A stretch of 64,000 nt of DNA from Micromonospora sp. WMMD812 (lineage in GTDB: Bacteria; Actinomycetota; Actinomycetes; Mycobacteriales; Micromonosporaceae), in assembly GCF_027497215.1 (NCBI RefSeq), contig NZ_CP114904.1:3246001-3310000 (forward strand). Reading direction: 5' to 3'. Of this stretch, positions 26,420 to 35,716 are shown one piece after another. Each line of letters begins with the position of its first letter. Position 1 is the first letter of the stretch. The translations under genes were made by a program, and so were the position numbers. The notes beneath the pieces were generated by a model, which was given only the letters and a program-made list of their open reading frames with translations, made no database searches and had not been told where the DNA came from.

Positions 26420-27649
26420 ATGAGTAGCGACCGCACCACGCGCGCCGGCACGGCCGCCACGGCCGGCACCGGACGGCGACGCCTCTCGCCCACCCTCTCC
26501 CTGTTCCTGCTCGCCTCGATCCTGGTGTCGTTCCTGGCCTCCTCGGCCGCCCCGACCCCCCTCTACGCGATCTACCAGGCGAACTGGCACTTCTCGCCGA
26601 TCACCACCACGGTCATCTTCGGCATCTACGCGCTCGCGGTGCTGGGCACCCTGTTGACCGTCGGCAAGCTGTCCGACCATGTCGGACGCCGCCCGGTCCT
26701 GCTCGTCGCGATCACCGTCCAGATAGCCTCGCTCGTCGTCTTCATCTTCGCGAACGGCGTACCCGCGCTGCTGACCGCCCGCATCGTGCAGGGGCTCGCC
26801 ACCGGCGCCGCCACGGGCGCCATCGGCGCCGCGATGCTGGACGTCAACCGCGCCCGCGGCACCCTCGCGAATTCCATCGCTCCCGGCATCGGAACCGGCG
26901 GCGGCGCGCTGCTGTCGGCGCTGCTCGTCCAGTTCCTGCCCGCGCCGACCCGGCTGGTGTACGTCGTCCTGCTGGTGATCCTGCTGATCCAGGGGATCGG
27001 GGTGCTGCTGATGCCGGAGACGGTCACCCCGATGCGGGGAGCGCTGCGCAGCCTGCGACCGGAGATCAGCCTGCCCCGCTCCGTACGGGGGCCGGTGCTG
27101 GTGGTCGCCCCGGTGCTCTTCGCCGGCTGGTCGCTGGCCGGCTTCTTCGGCGCGCTCGGCCCGGCCCTCGTGCACGCCCTCGGACCCACCTCGATCGTGT
27201 TCGGCGGGGTGGCGCTCTTCGTCCTCGCCGGCCTGTCGTCCGTCACCGTCCTCGTGCTGCGCAACACGTCCGCCCGAGCCCTGATGCTCACCGGGATCAC
27301 CGCCCTCGTCCTGGGCTCGATCGTCACGATGCTGTCGATCAACACCAAGTCCGTCGCCGGCTTCTTCGTCGGCATCGCGCTCGGGGGCATCGGCTTCGGC
27401 GCCGCCTTCCAGGGCAGCCTCAAGACGGTGATGCCGCTGGTCGAGGCGCACGAGCGCGCCAGCGTGCTCTCCCTGATCTACATCGTCTGCTACATCGGCC
27501 TCGGCCTGCCCGCCGTCATCGCGGGCTACCTCGTGGTGAACGGCGGCGGCCTGCCCCGCACCGCCGACGAGTACACCGTCTTCGTCATCGTCCTGGCCCT
27601 GATCGCCCTGCTCGGGCTGCGCGGGGCCACGAAGAAGTCGCCCGCGTGA
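26420..27649 (+). CDS. Major facilitator superfamily transporter
   Basis: 409 residues with about 12 hydrophobic helices. The first helix ends TPLYAIYQANWHFSP, the loop-2 MFS motif is GKLSDHVGRRPVLLVAI, and a multidrug-type region reads ARIVQGLATGAATGAIGAAMLD. The loop-8 motif is weak. It belongs to the drug-efflux-like branch; the substrate is unknown. GCAGGAG precedes ATG 26420. It converges with the ABC-F gene (15 bp). Confidence 0.9.
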   Translation: MSSDRTTRAGTAATAGTGRRRLSPTLSLFLLASILVSFLASSAAPTPLYAIYQANWHFSPITTTVIFGIYALAVLGTLLTVGKLSDHVGRRPVLLVAITVQIASLVVFIFANGVPALLTARIVQGLATGAATGAIGAAMLDVNRARGTLANSIAPGIGTGGGALLSALLVQFLPAPTRLVYVVLLVILLIQGIGVLLMPETVTPMRGALRSLRPEISLPRSVRGPVLVVAPVLFAGWSLAGFFGALGPALVHALGPTSIVFGGVALFVLAGLSSVTVLVLRNTSARALMLTGITALVLGSIVTMLSINTKSVAGFFVGIALGGIGFGAAFQGSLKTVMPLVEAHERASVLSLIYIVCYIGLGLPAVIAGYLVVNGGGLPRTADEYTVFVIVLALIALLGLRGATKKSPA

Positions 27650-27664
27650 TGTCGCGCCGGCCGC

Positions 27665-29320
27665 TCATTCCCACCGCTCTGCGGCGAGGGCGAGCTGCCG
27701 GCCGGGCCAGCGGGACCGCAGCCGCCGGTCATGGCTGGCGATCACGATCGCGCCCGGACCCACGCCCAGGGCCTCCTCCAGTTCGTCGCAGAGTCGCGGC
27801 GAAAGGTGGTTGGTCGGCTCGTCCAGCAGCAGCAGGTCCGGCGGGTCGGCGACGAGCAGCGCGAGCGCGAGCCGGCGACGCTGGCCGACGGACAGCTCCG
27901 ACACCGGCCGGTCCAGGTCGGTGACCGCGAGCAGTCCGAGCGAGGACAGCGGCACCTCCTCGGCACGGTCCGGGCCGACGGTCGCCGCGAAGATCTCCCG
28001 GGCGGTCCGGTCGGGGCCGTCGAAGACGGTGTCCTGAGCCAGCAGGCCGACGCGCAGCCCAGGCCGCCGCCGGATGGTTCCGACCGCGCGCAGGGTGCCC
28101 GCGAGGAGCGCGAGGAGGGTCGACTTCCCCACCCCGTTCGGCCCGCTCACCAGCACGCGGTCGGTGGCCGTGACGTCGAGGTGCTCGATCCGCAGCCGCC
28201 CCGGCACCGAGGCCCGGCGCACCGCGACCACGACCGCGTCACCGTCGCCGACGGCGAGGACGGGTGCGTGGAAGCGCAGCGGCTCCGGCGGCGCGGCCAC
28301 CTGATCGCGCTCCAGCACCTTCAGCCGGCGGGCGGCGTCACGCACCCGGCGGGAGATCTGGTTCTGCACCCGGCCGGCGGTGTGCCCGTACCCCATCTTC
28401 TCGCTGTCCCGGGGATCACGGCCGTGGGCGACCTGATGCCCGGTCACGGCGGCGGCCAGGCGAAGTTCGGCGAGCTGCTTCTGCTCCTCGTCGTACCGCC
28501 GGCGCCAGCGTTCGGCCTCCGCGCGCCGGGTCGCCAGGTAGGCGGTGTAGCCACCGCCGTAGCGGAGCGGGCCGTCGACCGCCGGGTCCAGGTCGACCAG
28601 GTCGGTGCACACCGCGTCCAGGAACTCCCGGTCGTGCGTGGCCACCACGACCACGCCGGGCAGGCCACGCAACTGCTCCTCGCAGAAGGCCGCCGCCGCG
28701 TCGTCCAGGTGGTTCGTGGGCTCGTCGAGCAGCAGCGCGCCAGGCCGGCGGATGAGCAGCGCGGCCAGCGCCAGGCGGCCCCGCTGCCCGCCGGAGAGCG
28801 TGCCCAGCCTCCGGTGGTGCGGGATCCCGTCGAGACCGAGCCCGGCGAGCACGGTCCGGGCTCGCCGGTCGGCGTCCCAGGCGTCGCGGTCCTGCGCCCG
28901 CTCCAGCGTCTCGCCGTACGCGGCCAGCAACCGCCCGTGCCGTTCGTCGTCCTCTGGCGTACCGGCCAGCGCGGTGCCGATCCGATCCAGTTCGGCCAGG
29001 TCCTCCCGCGCCTCGCGCAGGGCGTCGTCGAGGACCGCGGCGACCGTCGTCGAGGGGGTGTACGGCATCTCCTGGTGCAGGAAACCGAGGTCCGGTGGAC
29101 GCTCGACGGTGCCGGCATCGGGTTCGTCCACACCGGCGAGGACCCGCAGCAGCGTCGTCTTGCCGGTGCCGTTCTCGCCGACGAGCCCGATGCGGTGGCC
29201 GGGCGCGGCGATCAGGGAGATCCCGTCGAGCACCCGGCGGGCGCCCCGGATGCGGACGAGGTCATGGGCGATCAGCGCGGATCGGGACAGGGTGGAACGG
29301 ACGACGCGACCGTCGGACAT
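27665..29320 (-). CDS. ABC-F protein, probable antibiotic-resistance ribosome protection factor
   Basis: 551 residues with two ATPase modules and no membrane segment. Module 1: VGENGTGKTTLLRVLAG, TLSGGQRGRLALAALL, LLLDEPTNHLDD. Module 2: SGPNGVGKSTLLALLAG, ELSVGQRRRLALALLV, LLLLDEPTNHLS. The linker between them (about 255-340) holds an Arg/Lys-rich helical region (WRRRYDEEQKQLAELRLAAAV and EKMGYGHTAGRVQNQISRRVRDAARRL) that in ABC-F factors reaches the peptidyl-transferase centre. This resembles self-resistance proteins of antibiotic producers. ATG 29320 is favoured; an in-frame ATG at 29356 would add a Pro-rich 12-residue leader. The upstream RNA can fold (see 29321-29368). Confidence 0.9.
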   Translation of the reverse strand: MSDGRVVRSTLSRSALIAHDLVRIRGARRVLDGISLIAAPGHRIGLVGENGTGKTTLLRVLAGVDEPDAGTVERPPDLGFLHQEMPYTPSTTVAAVLDDALREAREDLAELDRIGTALAGTPEDDERHGRLLAAYGETLERAQDRDAWDADRRARTVLAGLGLDGIPHHRRLGTLSGGQRGRLALAALLIRRPGALLLDEPTNHLDDAAAAFCEEQLRGLPGVVVVATHDREFLDAVCTDLVDLDPAVDGPLRYGGGYTAYLATRRAEAERWRRRYDEEQKQLAELRLAAAVTGHQVAHGRDPRDSEKMGYGHTAGRVQNQISRRVRDAARRLKVLERDQVAAPPEPLRFHAPVLAVGDGDAVVVAVRRASVPGRLRIEHLDVTATDRVLVSGPNGVGKSTLLALLAGTLRAVGTIRRRPGLRVGLLAQDTVFDGPDRTAREIFAATVGPDRAEEVPLSSLGLLAVTDLDRPVSELSVGQRRRLALALLVADPPDLLLLDEPTNHLSPRLCDELEEALGVGPGAIVIASHDRRLRSRWPGRQLALAAERWE

Positions 29321-29368
29321 GCGGAACCTCGGGAAAGGAGGCCCGGGCGCAGGCATGGCGCGCCCGGG
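29321..29368 (-). promoter_or_regulatory. Structured leader of the ABC-F gene
   Basis: An inverted repeat with 9-bp perfect arms (29342-29350 and 29360-29368, CCCGGGCGC-type) lies just upstream. After it, on the minus strand, CCTC lies 7 nt before GAGG, the only Shine-Dalgarno-like element of ATG 29320, and can pair with it. An in-frame ATG (29356) inside the repeat would start a short Pro-rich peptide. Such leaders are common in ribosome-protection genes; here attenuation is a hypothesis. Confidence 0.4.
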
Positions 29369-29531
29369 TGGGGCCGGGCAGGACGACAGGGGCCGCGGCG
29401 ACGGCGCGATCACACGCCCGTCGGCGGCCGGTCCGGGCACTCACCCGGAGATGTCGTCGTCACCTGCCACGTCTGCTCCCCCAGCTCCGGCGATCTCGCG
29501 CAAGACTAACGCACCGCGCAGAACTCGACCG

Positions 29532-29565
29532 TCAGTTGACCCAGCCGGGCCGGCTGCCGAACTTT
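29532..29565 (-). other. Short stretch resembling the end of a cyclophane RiPP core
   Basis: Read on the minus strand one frame gives GKFGSRPGWVN followed by a stop. The DNA differs at only about 6 of 33 positions from the amcA core segment encoding KFDSRPGWDNW at about 59865-59895. No matching leader peptide or maturase is near. It may be a relic or chance. Confidence 0.25.
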
Positions 29566-29677
29566 CCCGTGTCCAGAGCCGTCGACGATTGATGGAATCG
29601 ACCACGCGGCGGATTTGGCTCTGGGCATGATGGGATGCGTCCGCCCGAGCGGGACCGTCCTGCCAGGGAGGTGCCAG

Positions 29678-30646
29678 GTGGCTGCCGCCCGGATTCCGCC
29701 GCACTTCTTCGGTATCCCCTTCGGCCTCGCTGGCCTGGGTAACACCTGGATCGTGGCCGGACGCGGCGGCGCCGCACCGACGGAGATCGGCAACGCCCTG
29801 CTGGCGCTCGCCGCGCTGATCTGGCTCGCCGTGCTGGTGGCGTACGCGGCGTACACGGTGCCCAGACCGAGAGTCCTCGTCAACGACATGGTGGATCCGG
29901 TCGCCGGTGCGTTCGTCTCGCTCGCCGTCATCACCCCGATGTTGCTCGCCGCGCAGGGCGTCGTTCCGTACGACCTGGGCGTCGGGCGGGTTCTCGTCGA
30001 CGTGTTCGTGGTCCTCACGCTCGCCTTCGGCGGCTGGATAACCGGACAGTGGATCTACGGGCGAATCGACATCAATCAGATTCACCCCGGCTACTTCCTG
30101 CCCACCGTGGCCGGCGGGTTCATCGCCTCGGCCGCCGCGTCCGCCGTCGGGCAGCGCACCCTGGCGGACGTCATGCTCGGGCTCGGGTTCGTCTGCTGGC
30201 TCGTGCTCGGCTCGTTGATCCTGAACCGCCTGTTCATCCGGCCGCCGCTGCCGGCGCCGCTCGTACCGACCCTCGCGATCGAGGTGGCCCCCTCCGCCCT
30301 GGCCGTGCTCGCGCTCCTCGCCCGCAACGGCGGCCGGATCGACATCTGGGTGATGCTGGTCTCCGGATACGGGCTGCTGCTGGTCCTCGCGCAGATCCGC
30401 CTGGTCCCGCTGTACCTGCGGCTCAGCTTCGCCCCGAGCTTCTGGGCGTTCACGTTCCCCTGGTCGGCGGTGGCGACGACCGCCCTGCACTGGATCACCC
30501 GCGGCGGCCCGCCGGGTCACCGCGTCTACACGTACCTCGTGCTGGCGGCCGTCTCGGCGCTTATCGGCGGCATCGCCGGATGGTCGATCGTGGCCGCGGC
30601 GCGCGGGCGGTTCCTTCCACCCCCCGCCGCGCCGGCGGCGCCCTGA
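29678..30646 (+). CDS. TDT-family transporter (TehA/SLAC1-like)
   Basis: 322 residues with about ten hydrophobic helices. It begins VAAARIPPHFFGIPFGLAGLGNTWIVA, the typical TehA/C4-dicarboxylate-transporter opening, and later shows HPGYFLPTVAGGFIASAAASAVGQ and FAPSFWAFTFPWSAVATTALHW, both conserved in the family. Probable role is anion or tellurite-related transport. GTG 29678 is chosen because AGGGAGG precedes it at 6-7 nt; an upstream in-frame ATG would add 21 non-conserved residues. Confidence 0.87.
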   Translation: MAAARIPPHFFGIPFGLAGLGNTWIVAGRGGAAPTEIGNALLALAALIWLAVLVAYAAYTVPRPRVLVNDMVDPVAGAFVSLAVITPMLLAAQGVVPYDLGVGRVLVDVFVVLTLAFGGWITGQWIYGRIDINQIHPGYFLPTVAGGFIASAAASAVGQRTLADVMLGLGFVCWLVLGSLILNRLFIRPPLPAPLVPTLAIEVAPSALAVLALLARNGGRIDIWVMLVSGYGLLLVLAQIRLVPLYLRLSFAPSFWAFTFPWSAVATTALHWITRGGPPGHRVYTYLVLAAVSALIGGIAGWSIVAAARGRFLPPPAAPAAP

Positions 30647-30718
30647 CCGGGCGCCCGCTGCCCGCCCCAGCGGTTGACCACCGACGGGCTCAGTTTCTGT
30701 TCGATACGCGGTTGCGGT

Positions 30719-30770
30719 CACGACGACCACGGCGTTACGCGCTTGTCGCGGCCTAGTAGTGGTCGTCGTG
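30719..30770. terminator. Bidirectional hairpin between convergent genes
   Basis: Perfect 12-bp arms CACGACGACCAC (30719-30730) and its complement (30759-30770) with a 28-nt loop. It stands 73 nt after the TDT stop and before the convergent hydrolase stop (31057). The rest of 30647-31056 shows no gene I can support. Confidence 0.55.
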
Positions 30771-31056
30771 GTCCTGGTCCTCGTCGACCTACCGCCTCGG
30801 TACCGCCGCTGTCGCACCCGTCGTTCTCCGGCTCGGCCGTCAGCTGAGTGCTCCGTCGAGCTGTGCGCCCCGGGACCCCGTGCACCCCGATCGCCACCCA
30901 GTCAGTCACGCAGCCGCCGGCTTCGGCTGGCGGCAGTCGCACCTGCCAGTTGTGAGCGGCACGGTCGACCACAACCAGATCGAGATAGCCGCCAATAACT
31001 GGAAGCTCACTGCCGCGCCCAGGCATGGCTATCTCCACCAGGCCAAGCGCATCCGC

Positions 31057-31899
31057 CTAGGACATAACAGCTCTGGCCGAGTTCCACAGGACGCCGCGGT
31101 TCACCCGGCCCGGGTAGAGGTCGACCATCGCCTCGTAGAGGTCGGTATGGCTGCTCGCATTGTCGGCCGCTGCGAAGAAGTCGTTTATGTAGCGGCGAGT
31201 TCTGTCGATATCTTGCGGGCTGTCGGGGTCGCCGTCGCGTTTGTGGCCGGAGACGACGGCGCTGGGTTGAAGTGCTTCGATGGTGTCGAGGGCGTCGAGC
31301 CACGCCTGCCTGCCGTCACCCTTGGCTTCGGCGAGGTACAGGTGGACGTCTCCATAGACGGCGTCGCCGGCGACGACTAACCCGGTGGCGGGGTCGTGCA
31401 GTGCGCTGGTGCCGTCGGTGTCGGTGTGGCCCAGTTCGATCGCGTGGAGTCGTTCGCCTTCCAGTTCGAGTACGCCGGCGGCCAGTGGCTGGGCGATGAG
31501 GTGTCGGTCGGAGATCTGGTCCGGGAACCGCGGGGTCCAGAACCCGTCGAACCAGCGTGGGCCCCACTGGGCGGCCATGTGGTCGACGACACCGGGCGTG
31601 GCCACAAGGTTGGCGTTGGGAAAGCGGTCGAGGACCGATGGCGCGCCGAAGAAGTGGTCGCCGTGGGCATGTGTGACGAAGATGGTGGTGACGTTCTTGC
31701 CGGTGCTGGTCACCCAGGCGGTCAAGGCGCGCGACTCGTCGATGGTCATAAGCGGGTCGACGAGGATGGCGTCTCGCTCACCGTAAATGAGGGTGGATGC
31801 GGTCGGCGACCACATTCGCCGTGCCTCACCTGGAGGGATGTCGTCGGACACCACCGGCTTCGGCGGCGCCACATGCACGGAATATGTCAGCCCTGCCAT
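31057..31899 (-). CDS. Metallo-beta-lactamase-fold hydrolase
   Basis: 280 residues. The metal motif THAHGDH is at 76-82, followed by ATPGVVDHM, then a later His in IELGHTDTDGTS, the bridging Asp in GLVVAGDAVYGDVHLYLAEA, and the last His in VVSGHKRDGDPDSPQDIDRTRRYI. The set needed for a binuclear Zn site is complete. The length fits lactonase/glyoxalase-II-like enzymes; the substrate is unknown. There is no signal peptide, so it is probably cytoplasmic. Third-position GC is lower than in the genes before 31 kb. Confidence 0.88.
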   Translation of the reverse strand: MAGLTYSVHVAPPKPVVSDDIPPGEARRMWSPTASTLIYGERDAILVDPLMTIDESRALTAWVTSTGKNVTTIFVTHAHGDHFFGAPSVLDRFPNANLVATPGVVDHMAAQWGPRWFDGFWTPRFPDQISDRHLIAQPLAAGVLELEGERLHAIELGHTDTDGTSALHDPATGLVVAGDAVYGDVHLYLAEAKGDGRQAWLDALDTIEALQPSAVVSGHKRDGDPDSPQDIDRTRRYINDFFAAADNASSHTDLYEAMVDLYPGRVNRGVLWNSARAVMS

Positions 31900-32279
31900 C
31901 GCTGCTCCCTTTGGTCTGCTGTTCCGTCGAAGGTGCGATCTTCAACAGGTCGCGCGGCCCTTCGGTGTCCTACTCAGCCCAGTCTCGTCAGATGGCTCCG
32001 CGTCGGGGGACGGTTTGGTCACCGGCTGGACAACTCAAGTTGCGGCCGCTAGGCGGGCCTCCGCGCCCATCGTGTGCGGGCGACCTATCTCGCACGTCGA
32101 GGTTGCCAAGTCACCATGAACCATGGTGTGAGCCACTATGGTCGAATGCGGCCAGTTCGTCGGACTCGCGTCCGGCCGCAGGTGCGCGGCGTCCGAACTG
32201 GGCCGGGAACTGACGACTGCCAAGCTGATCTACGTCGAGGTGACCCGGCAAGCCCAAGCGGTGACCACAGACAAGTTGG

Positions 32280-32370
32280 GTATTGCTGGTCCTCGACGTA
32301 GACGGCACCCTCATCCCGCTCGGAACACCCACGGCGGCTCCGCCGGGCATGTCGCTTGGCCGCCGCGACG
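32280..32370 (+). pseudogene. Relic of the N-terminus of a HAD-like hydrolase
   Basis: The frame reads LLVLDVDGTLIPLGTPTAAPPGMSLGRR and then degenerates. It closely resembles the first 30 residues of the HAD gene at 57912 (LLFLDVDGTLIPFGTPAAAGPGMSHGRP), including the catalytic DVDGT motif. About 90 bp of clear similarity remain. It is a decayed copy of that family. No other gene is visible in 31900-32590. Confidence 0.65.
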
Positions 32371-32593
32371 GCAGCTTGCCGAAGACGCGGCCGAGACCCG
32401 TCAACGTGGCACCCGACTCGCCTCGACCGATGCAGTCGCCGTCTACGGCGCGCTACTGCTGCGCGGTGATAATAAGGCTGGTCTTGGCTGGATTGATGTC
32501 GGCCGAAGTTGTCGTATCCGGGCCCCGTTGTTCGTAGCCAAGGTGAGAGGCCGCCCACGACGGCGCGGTCACGACCACAGGAGATGCCGACCG

Positions 32594-33418
32594 ATGCCGC
32601 ACCCGCTGGCCAAGATCCGCCGCATGTTCGAGCTCGTCGAGCCGATCGCCACCGTCACCTTCGGCGAGGTGCCGAACGAGGCGTTCCTGACGCTCGGCAT
32701 GCGCAATTACTGGGACGGATACTTCGCGGGCCGGGCCGCGCCGCTGGGACTGGTATCGGCCGAGGTGGTACACGCGGTCTTCTACAACTTCGCCGACGGC
32801 GAGGTGGCGCGCCACATCCCGTGGGTCTGGGGGAAGACCACCCCACAGGAGGCGATCGCGGTCCGTGAGCGGGGCAGCGCCACCGCGCTGCGGCAGCTGA
32901 TCGGACAGCTCGCTGAGTCGCCCGCTCTGGTGCGGGCCGCCGACCTGGCCACCCGAGCAGCGGTCAGCGCGCCGACCGAGGGCCGTGTGCTGTACGCCGG
33001 GCTGCGGGCACTTCAGGTGCCCGAGGAGCCGGTGGCCAGGCTCTGGCACGCGGCGACGCTGCTGCGTGAGCACCGCGGGGACGGCCACAACGCCGCCCTC
33101 CTCGCCCACGGCATCGGCGGCACCGAGGCCCACGTCCTCATGGCTCTGTCCCTCGGAATGAGAGCGCAGGAGTTCGGCCGAGTCCACCATCTGCCCACGG
33201 CGCAGCTGGCCGCCGTCGTCGACGGGCTGCGCGGCCGCGGCCTGGTGGACGCCGCTGGCGGGTTCACCGACGCCGGCCGGCAGATCAGGCAGCAGATCGA
33301 GGCCCTCACCGACAAGCTGGCAGCCCCGGCGTACCGCGTGCTCAACGCCGACGAGCTCGACGAGCTGATCGCGGGGCTCGAGCCGATCGCCACCGCATTG
33401 CAGGCCGCCGACGACTGA
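32594..33418 (+). CDS. SCO6745-family protein
   Basis: 274 residues, mainly helical. MPHPLAKIRRMFELVEPIATVTFGEVPNEAFLTLGMRNYWDGYFAGRAAPLGLVSAEVVHAVFYNFADGEVARHIPWVW is typical of the SCO6745 family; the C-terminal part (LPTAQLAAVVDGLRGRGLVDAAGGFTDAGRQIRQQIEALTDKLAAPAY) looks like a MarR-type winged helix. Members are found near secondary-metabolite genes; function is unclear. The start is ATG 32594. Confidence 0.85.
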   Translation: MPHPLAKIRRMFELVEPIATVTFGEVPNEAFLTLGMRNYWDGYFAGRAAPLGLVSAEVVHAVFYNFADGEVARHIPWVWGKTTPQEAIAVRERGSATALRQLIGQLAESPALVRAADLATRAAVSAPTEGRVLYAGLRALQVPEEPVARLWHAATLLREHRGDGHNAALLAHGIGGTEAHVLMALSLGMRAQEFGRVHHLPTAQLAAVVDGLRGRGLVDAAGGFTDAGRQIRQQIEALTDKLAAPAYRVLNADELDELIAGLEPIATALQAADD

Positions 33419-33601
33419 ACCGGTCGCATCAGCCGGACGGTCACGACCCAGCTCGGCCACCGAGATCAGCCGGTTGCTGCGCGACCACTCGCGTGCGGTG
33501 TCCGGTCGCGAGCGCACTGCGGCTATGAGAGTGCACCGCCGACCAGTGAGTGCGAGAGCCACTGTGCGCTCCGTGGCGCCGCCGATGCTAGGTTCGCCGG
33601 C

Positions 33602-34231
33602 ATGACGGTGCAGATCACGGCCGGGCAGTTCCACGCGGCCGACGGTGTCGAGGACTGGCGATGCCTCTACCACGTGGTCTCGGCGTATTTCCGCACCGGC
33701 TCGCTGGCCAAGGGCATAGCGTTCGTCGATGAGGTCGGCCGGCTCGCCGGTGGCCCGGAGCAGCGGTACGTCAACGTCGATCTGCGTCATGTCGGCGTCA
33801 CGGTGTCCCTGCTGTCGCGCGACGTTGCGCTGGCCCGGCGGATCTCGGCTGCTGCCAGGGACCTGGATATCCCCGCCGACCCGACCGCCGTGCAGCTCAT
33901 CAACGTCACCCTCGACGCCCTCGTCGGCGCGGACGTGCTGCCGTTCTGGCGGGCGCTGCTGGATTACCGCCAGATCGATGATGACTATCTAGCCGACCCG
34001 GCGCGCCGGGGTCCGGGCTTCGGGTTGCAGCCAATGGATGCCCGGCGTCCACAACGCAACCGCATGCACCTTGATGTCGCCGTCCCGCATGATCAGGCCG
34101 AGGCCCGCATCGCCGCCGCCTTGGCCGCGGGTGGCCGGCTGGTCTCTGATGCGCACGCACCGAAGTGGTGGGTCTTGGCCGACGCCGAGGGCAACGAGGC
34201 GTGCGTCGCCACTTGGGTCGGCCGAGAATAG
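33602..34231 (+). CDS. Glyoxalase/VOC protein with N-terminal pterin-dehydratase-like domain
   Basis: 209 residues. Residues about 1-95 resemble 4a-hydroxytetrahydrobiopterin dehydratase (FHAADGVEDWRCLYHVVSAYFRTGSLAKGIAFVDEVG ... RYVNVDLRHVGVTVSL). The remainder is one glyoxalase-like half (LPFWRALLDYRQIDDDYLADPARRGPGFGLQPMD ... RNRMHLDVAVPHDQAEARIAAALAAGGRLV). This fusion recurs in actinobacteria and is of unknown substrate. ATG 33602 follows TAGGTT at 7 nt, i.e. leaderless type. Confidence 0.85.
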   Translation: MTVQITAGQFHAADGVEDWRCLYHVVSAYFRTGSLAKGIAFVDEVGRLAGGPEQRYVNVDLRHVGVTVSLLSRDVALARRISAAARDLDIPADPTAVQLINVTLDALVGADVLPFWRALLDYRQIDDDYLADPARRGPGFGLQPMDARRPQRNRMHLDVAVPHDQAEARIAAALAAGGRLVSDAHAPKWWVLADAEGNEACVATWVGRE

Positions 34232-34342
34232 CGGCCTACTCGAAGGTTCTTCACGGCCACAATCGACCGTATCGATGCACGCTCGCCGACGTGGTCCGGC
34301 ACCAACAGACACATTGGCTTGACCGTCGGCCACACTTACGGC

Positions 34343-34830
34343 ATGACGGCGACGATCATGCCAATAGCCTCCGCCCATCCGGCGTTCGATCAGGTAGCTG
34401 CTCTGTTCGACGACTACCGGGCGCACTACGGCCAACCGTCAACCCCAGAGATCACCCGCTCTGGCTGCACGACCAGCTCGCACAACACCGGATCTCCGCC
34501 GCTGCCGCCACCCGAGCTGGTCACGTGTGCGGCTTCATGACGGTCACCATCATGCCGGCATCGCTCATGCTGGGCACCTCATGGTCGATCCGCGAGCTCT
34601 ACGTGGCCCCGCACCATCGCCGTGGCGGTATCGCGAACGCCCTGCTCCAGCACGTCATCCACAACGCCCGTGCCGCCGGCGCGCATCGCGTTTCACTCCA
34701 AACCGAGACCGACAACATCCCCGCTCTGACGCTCTACACCGACATCGGCTTCCGGCCCGTCACCGGTCTGGAACTACTCAACCTCACCTTCGATCCCACC
34801 GGCCAAGATTCAGGAGACCTAGACCGGCCA
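34343..34830 (+). pseudogene. GNAT acetyltransferase gene broken by a frameshift
   Basis: The first frame from ATG 34343 gives MTATIMPIASAHPAFDQVA and FDDYRAHYGQPSTPE. Around 34460 one base appears to be missing, and the family sequence continues in another frame: WLHDQLAQHRISAAAATRAGHVCGF, RELYVAPHHRRGGIANALLQHVIHNARAAGAHRV (acetyl-CoA loop) and NIPALTLYTDIGFRPVTGLELLN. Both halves are otherwise well conserved, so the change is recent or an assembly error. Confidence 0.75.
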
Positions 34831-34935
34831 GTCCACCACCCGGTCTCGATCGAGGACGTACAGGGATGCGGTCGCAGACACCTCGGAGCCCTCCACATCG
34901 CGGTCCGGGACGACAGCATAGTGACGCACGCTCAT
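34819..34935 (-). pseudogene. Possible gene remnant
   Basis: A 38-codon frame starting MSVRHYAVVPDRDVEGSEV with protein-like composition; the sequence before it in the same frame (GGFRIWP) also looks coding until a stop. It is probably the C-terminal remnant of a larger protein I do not recognise. Nothing else is visible up to 35116. Confidence 0.3.
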
Positions 34936-35116
34936 CGGCCAGATCCGGAAGCCACCAGGAACAGCCCTCCGTCACCCAACGTATTCATTGAATCGTTCGC
35001 ATCCCGACGTCGCGAACTCACTAGCGTTGTCGGACGCCGATCATCGCTGTGTACGTCCAGGCGTACCTGGCTCTGCACTGGTGCCTGTACGCCGACATGG
35101 CTGGACCCACCCGACG

Positions 35117-35716
35117 TCACCCTCCGTCACACGTCGTCAACGGGAACGCTGACTCGACGATGGTCGCGGTCCCGGCCACCGGCCTCTGTTCGTGCATCGT
35201 GATCACATCGCCGGGCACCAGACGTCGCCACCGCTGCGGGCTCAGCGGAGCCAAGCGGACCACCGCACTCCCGGCAGGCTGAAGATCCGGCTGCGCCTCG
35301 ACCCAGAGCCGTGCGACGTATAGGTCCGGGTCGCCCGCCGCCGTCACATCGCCGATGTCCCACAGCGGACGGAGTCGCCCGTCGCCGGGAATGGGAACCC
35401 GCCTGCCGCCGGCGACGCCCGGATCGACGAGCTGAAGGTCGGCGCGAACCACCCCGTGAACAACTTCGAAGCGACGCCAGTGGCACCACCGCTCGGTCCG
35501 GGAGAGCCACATCATCCGGGCAGCCTCCGCGAGCAGATCCCAGAAGGCGATCTCGGAGCTATACGCGTCGCCAAGTTCCACGAGGATGTCCAGGGCGCTC
35601 TCCCACTCGTCATGGTCGAGGTACTCGTTCGCGTCGGCCACCGTCGCGCCGGCCCCACCCGTCGCGGCCGCAGACACGTGACCGGCAGCTCGGCGAAGAA
35701 GCTCGGGGACATCCAC
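35117..35716 (-). CDS. Hypothetical protein (about 199 aa)
   Basis: GTG 35716 gives VDVPELLRRAAGHVSAAATGG; a TTG 20 codons upstream is an alternative. The first half is helical (DANEYLDHDEWESALDILVELGDAYSSEIAFWDLLAEAARMMWL), a pattern like small antitoxin/immunity-type or SMI1-like helical proteins. The second half is beta-rich (YVARLWVEAQPDLQPAGSAVVRLAPLSPQRWRRLVPGDVITMHEQRPVAGTATI), similar to a small EF-Tu-like beta barrel. I do not recognise a named family. Confidence 0.7.
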   Translation of the reverse strand: MDVPELLRRAAGHVSAAATGGAGATVADANEYLDHDEWESALDILVELGDAYSSEIAFWDLLAEAARMMWLSRTERWCHWRRFEVVHGVVRADLQLVDPGVAGGRRVPIPGDGRLRPLWDIGDVTAAGDPDLYVARLWVEAQPDLQPAGSAVVRLAPLSPQRWRRLVPGDVITMHEQRPVAGTATIVESAFPLTTCDGG

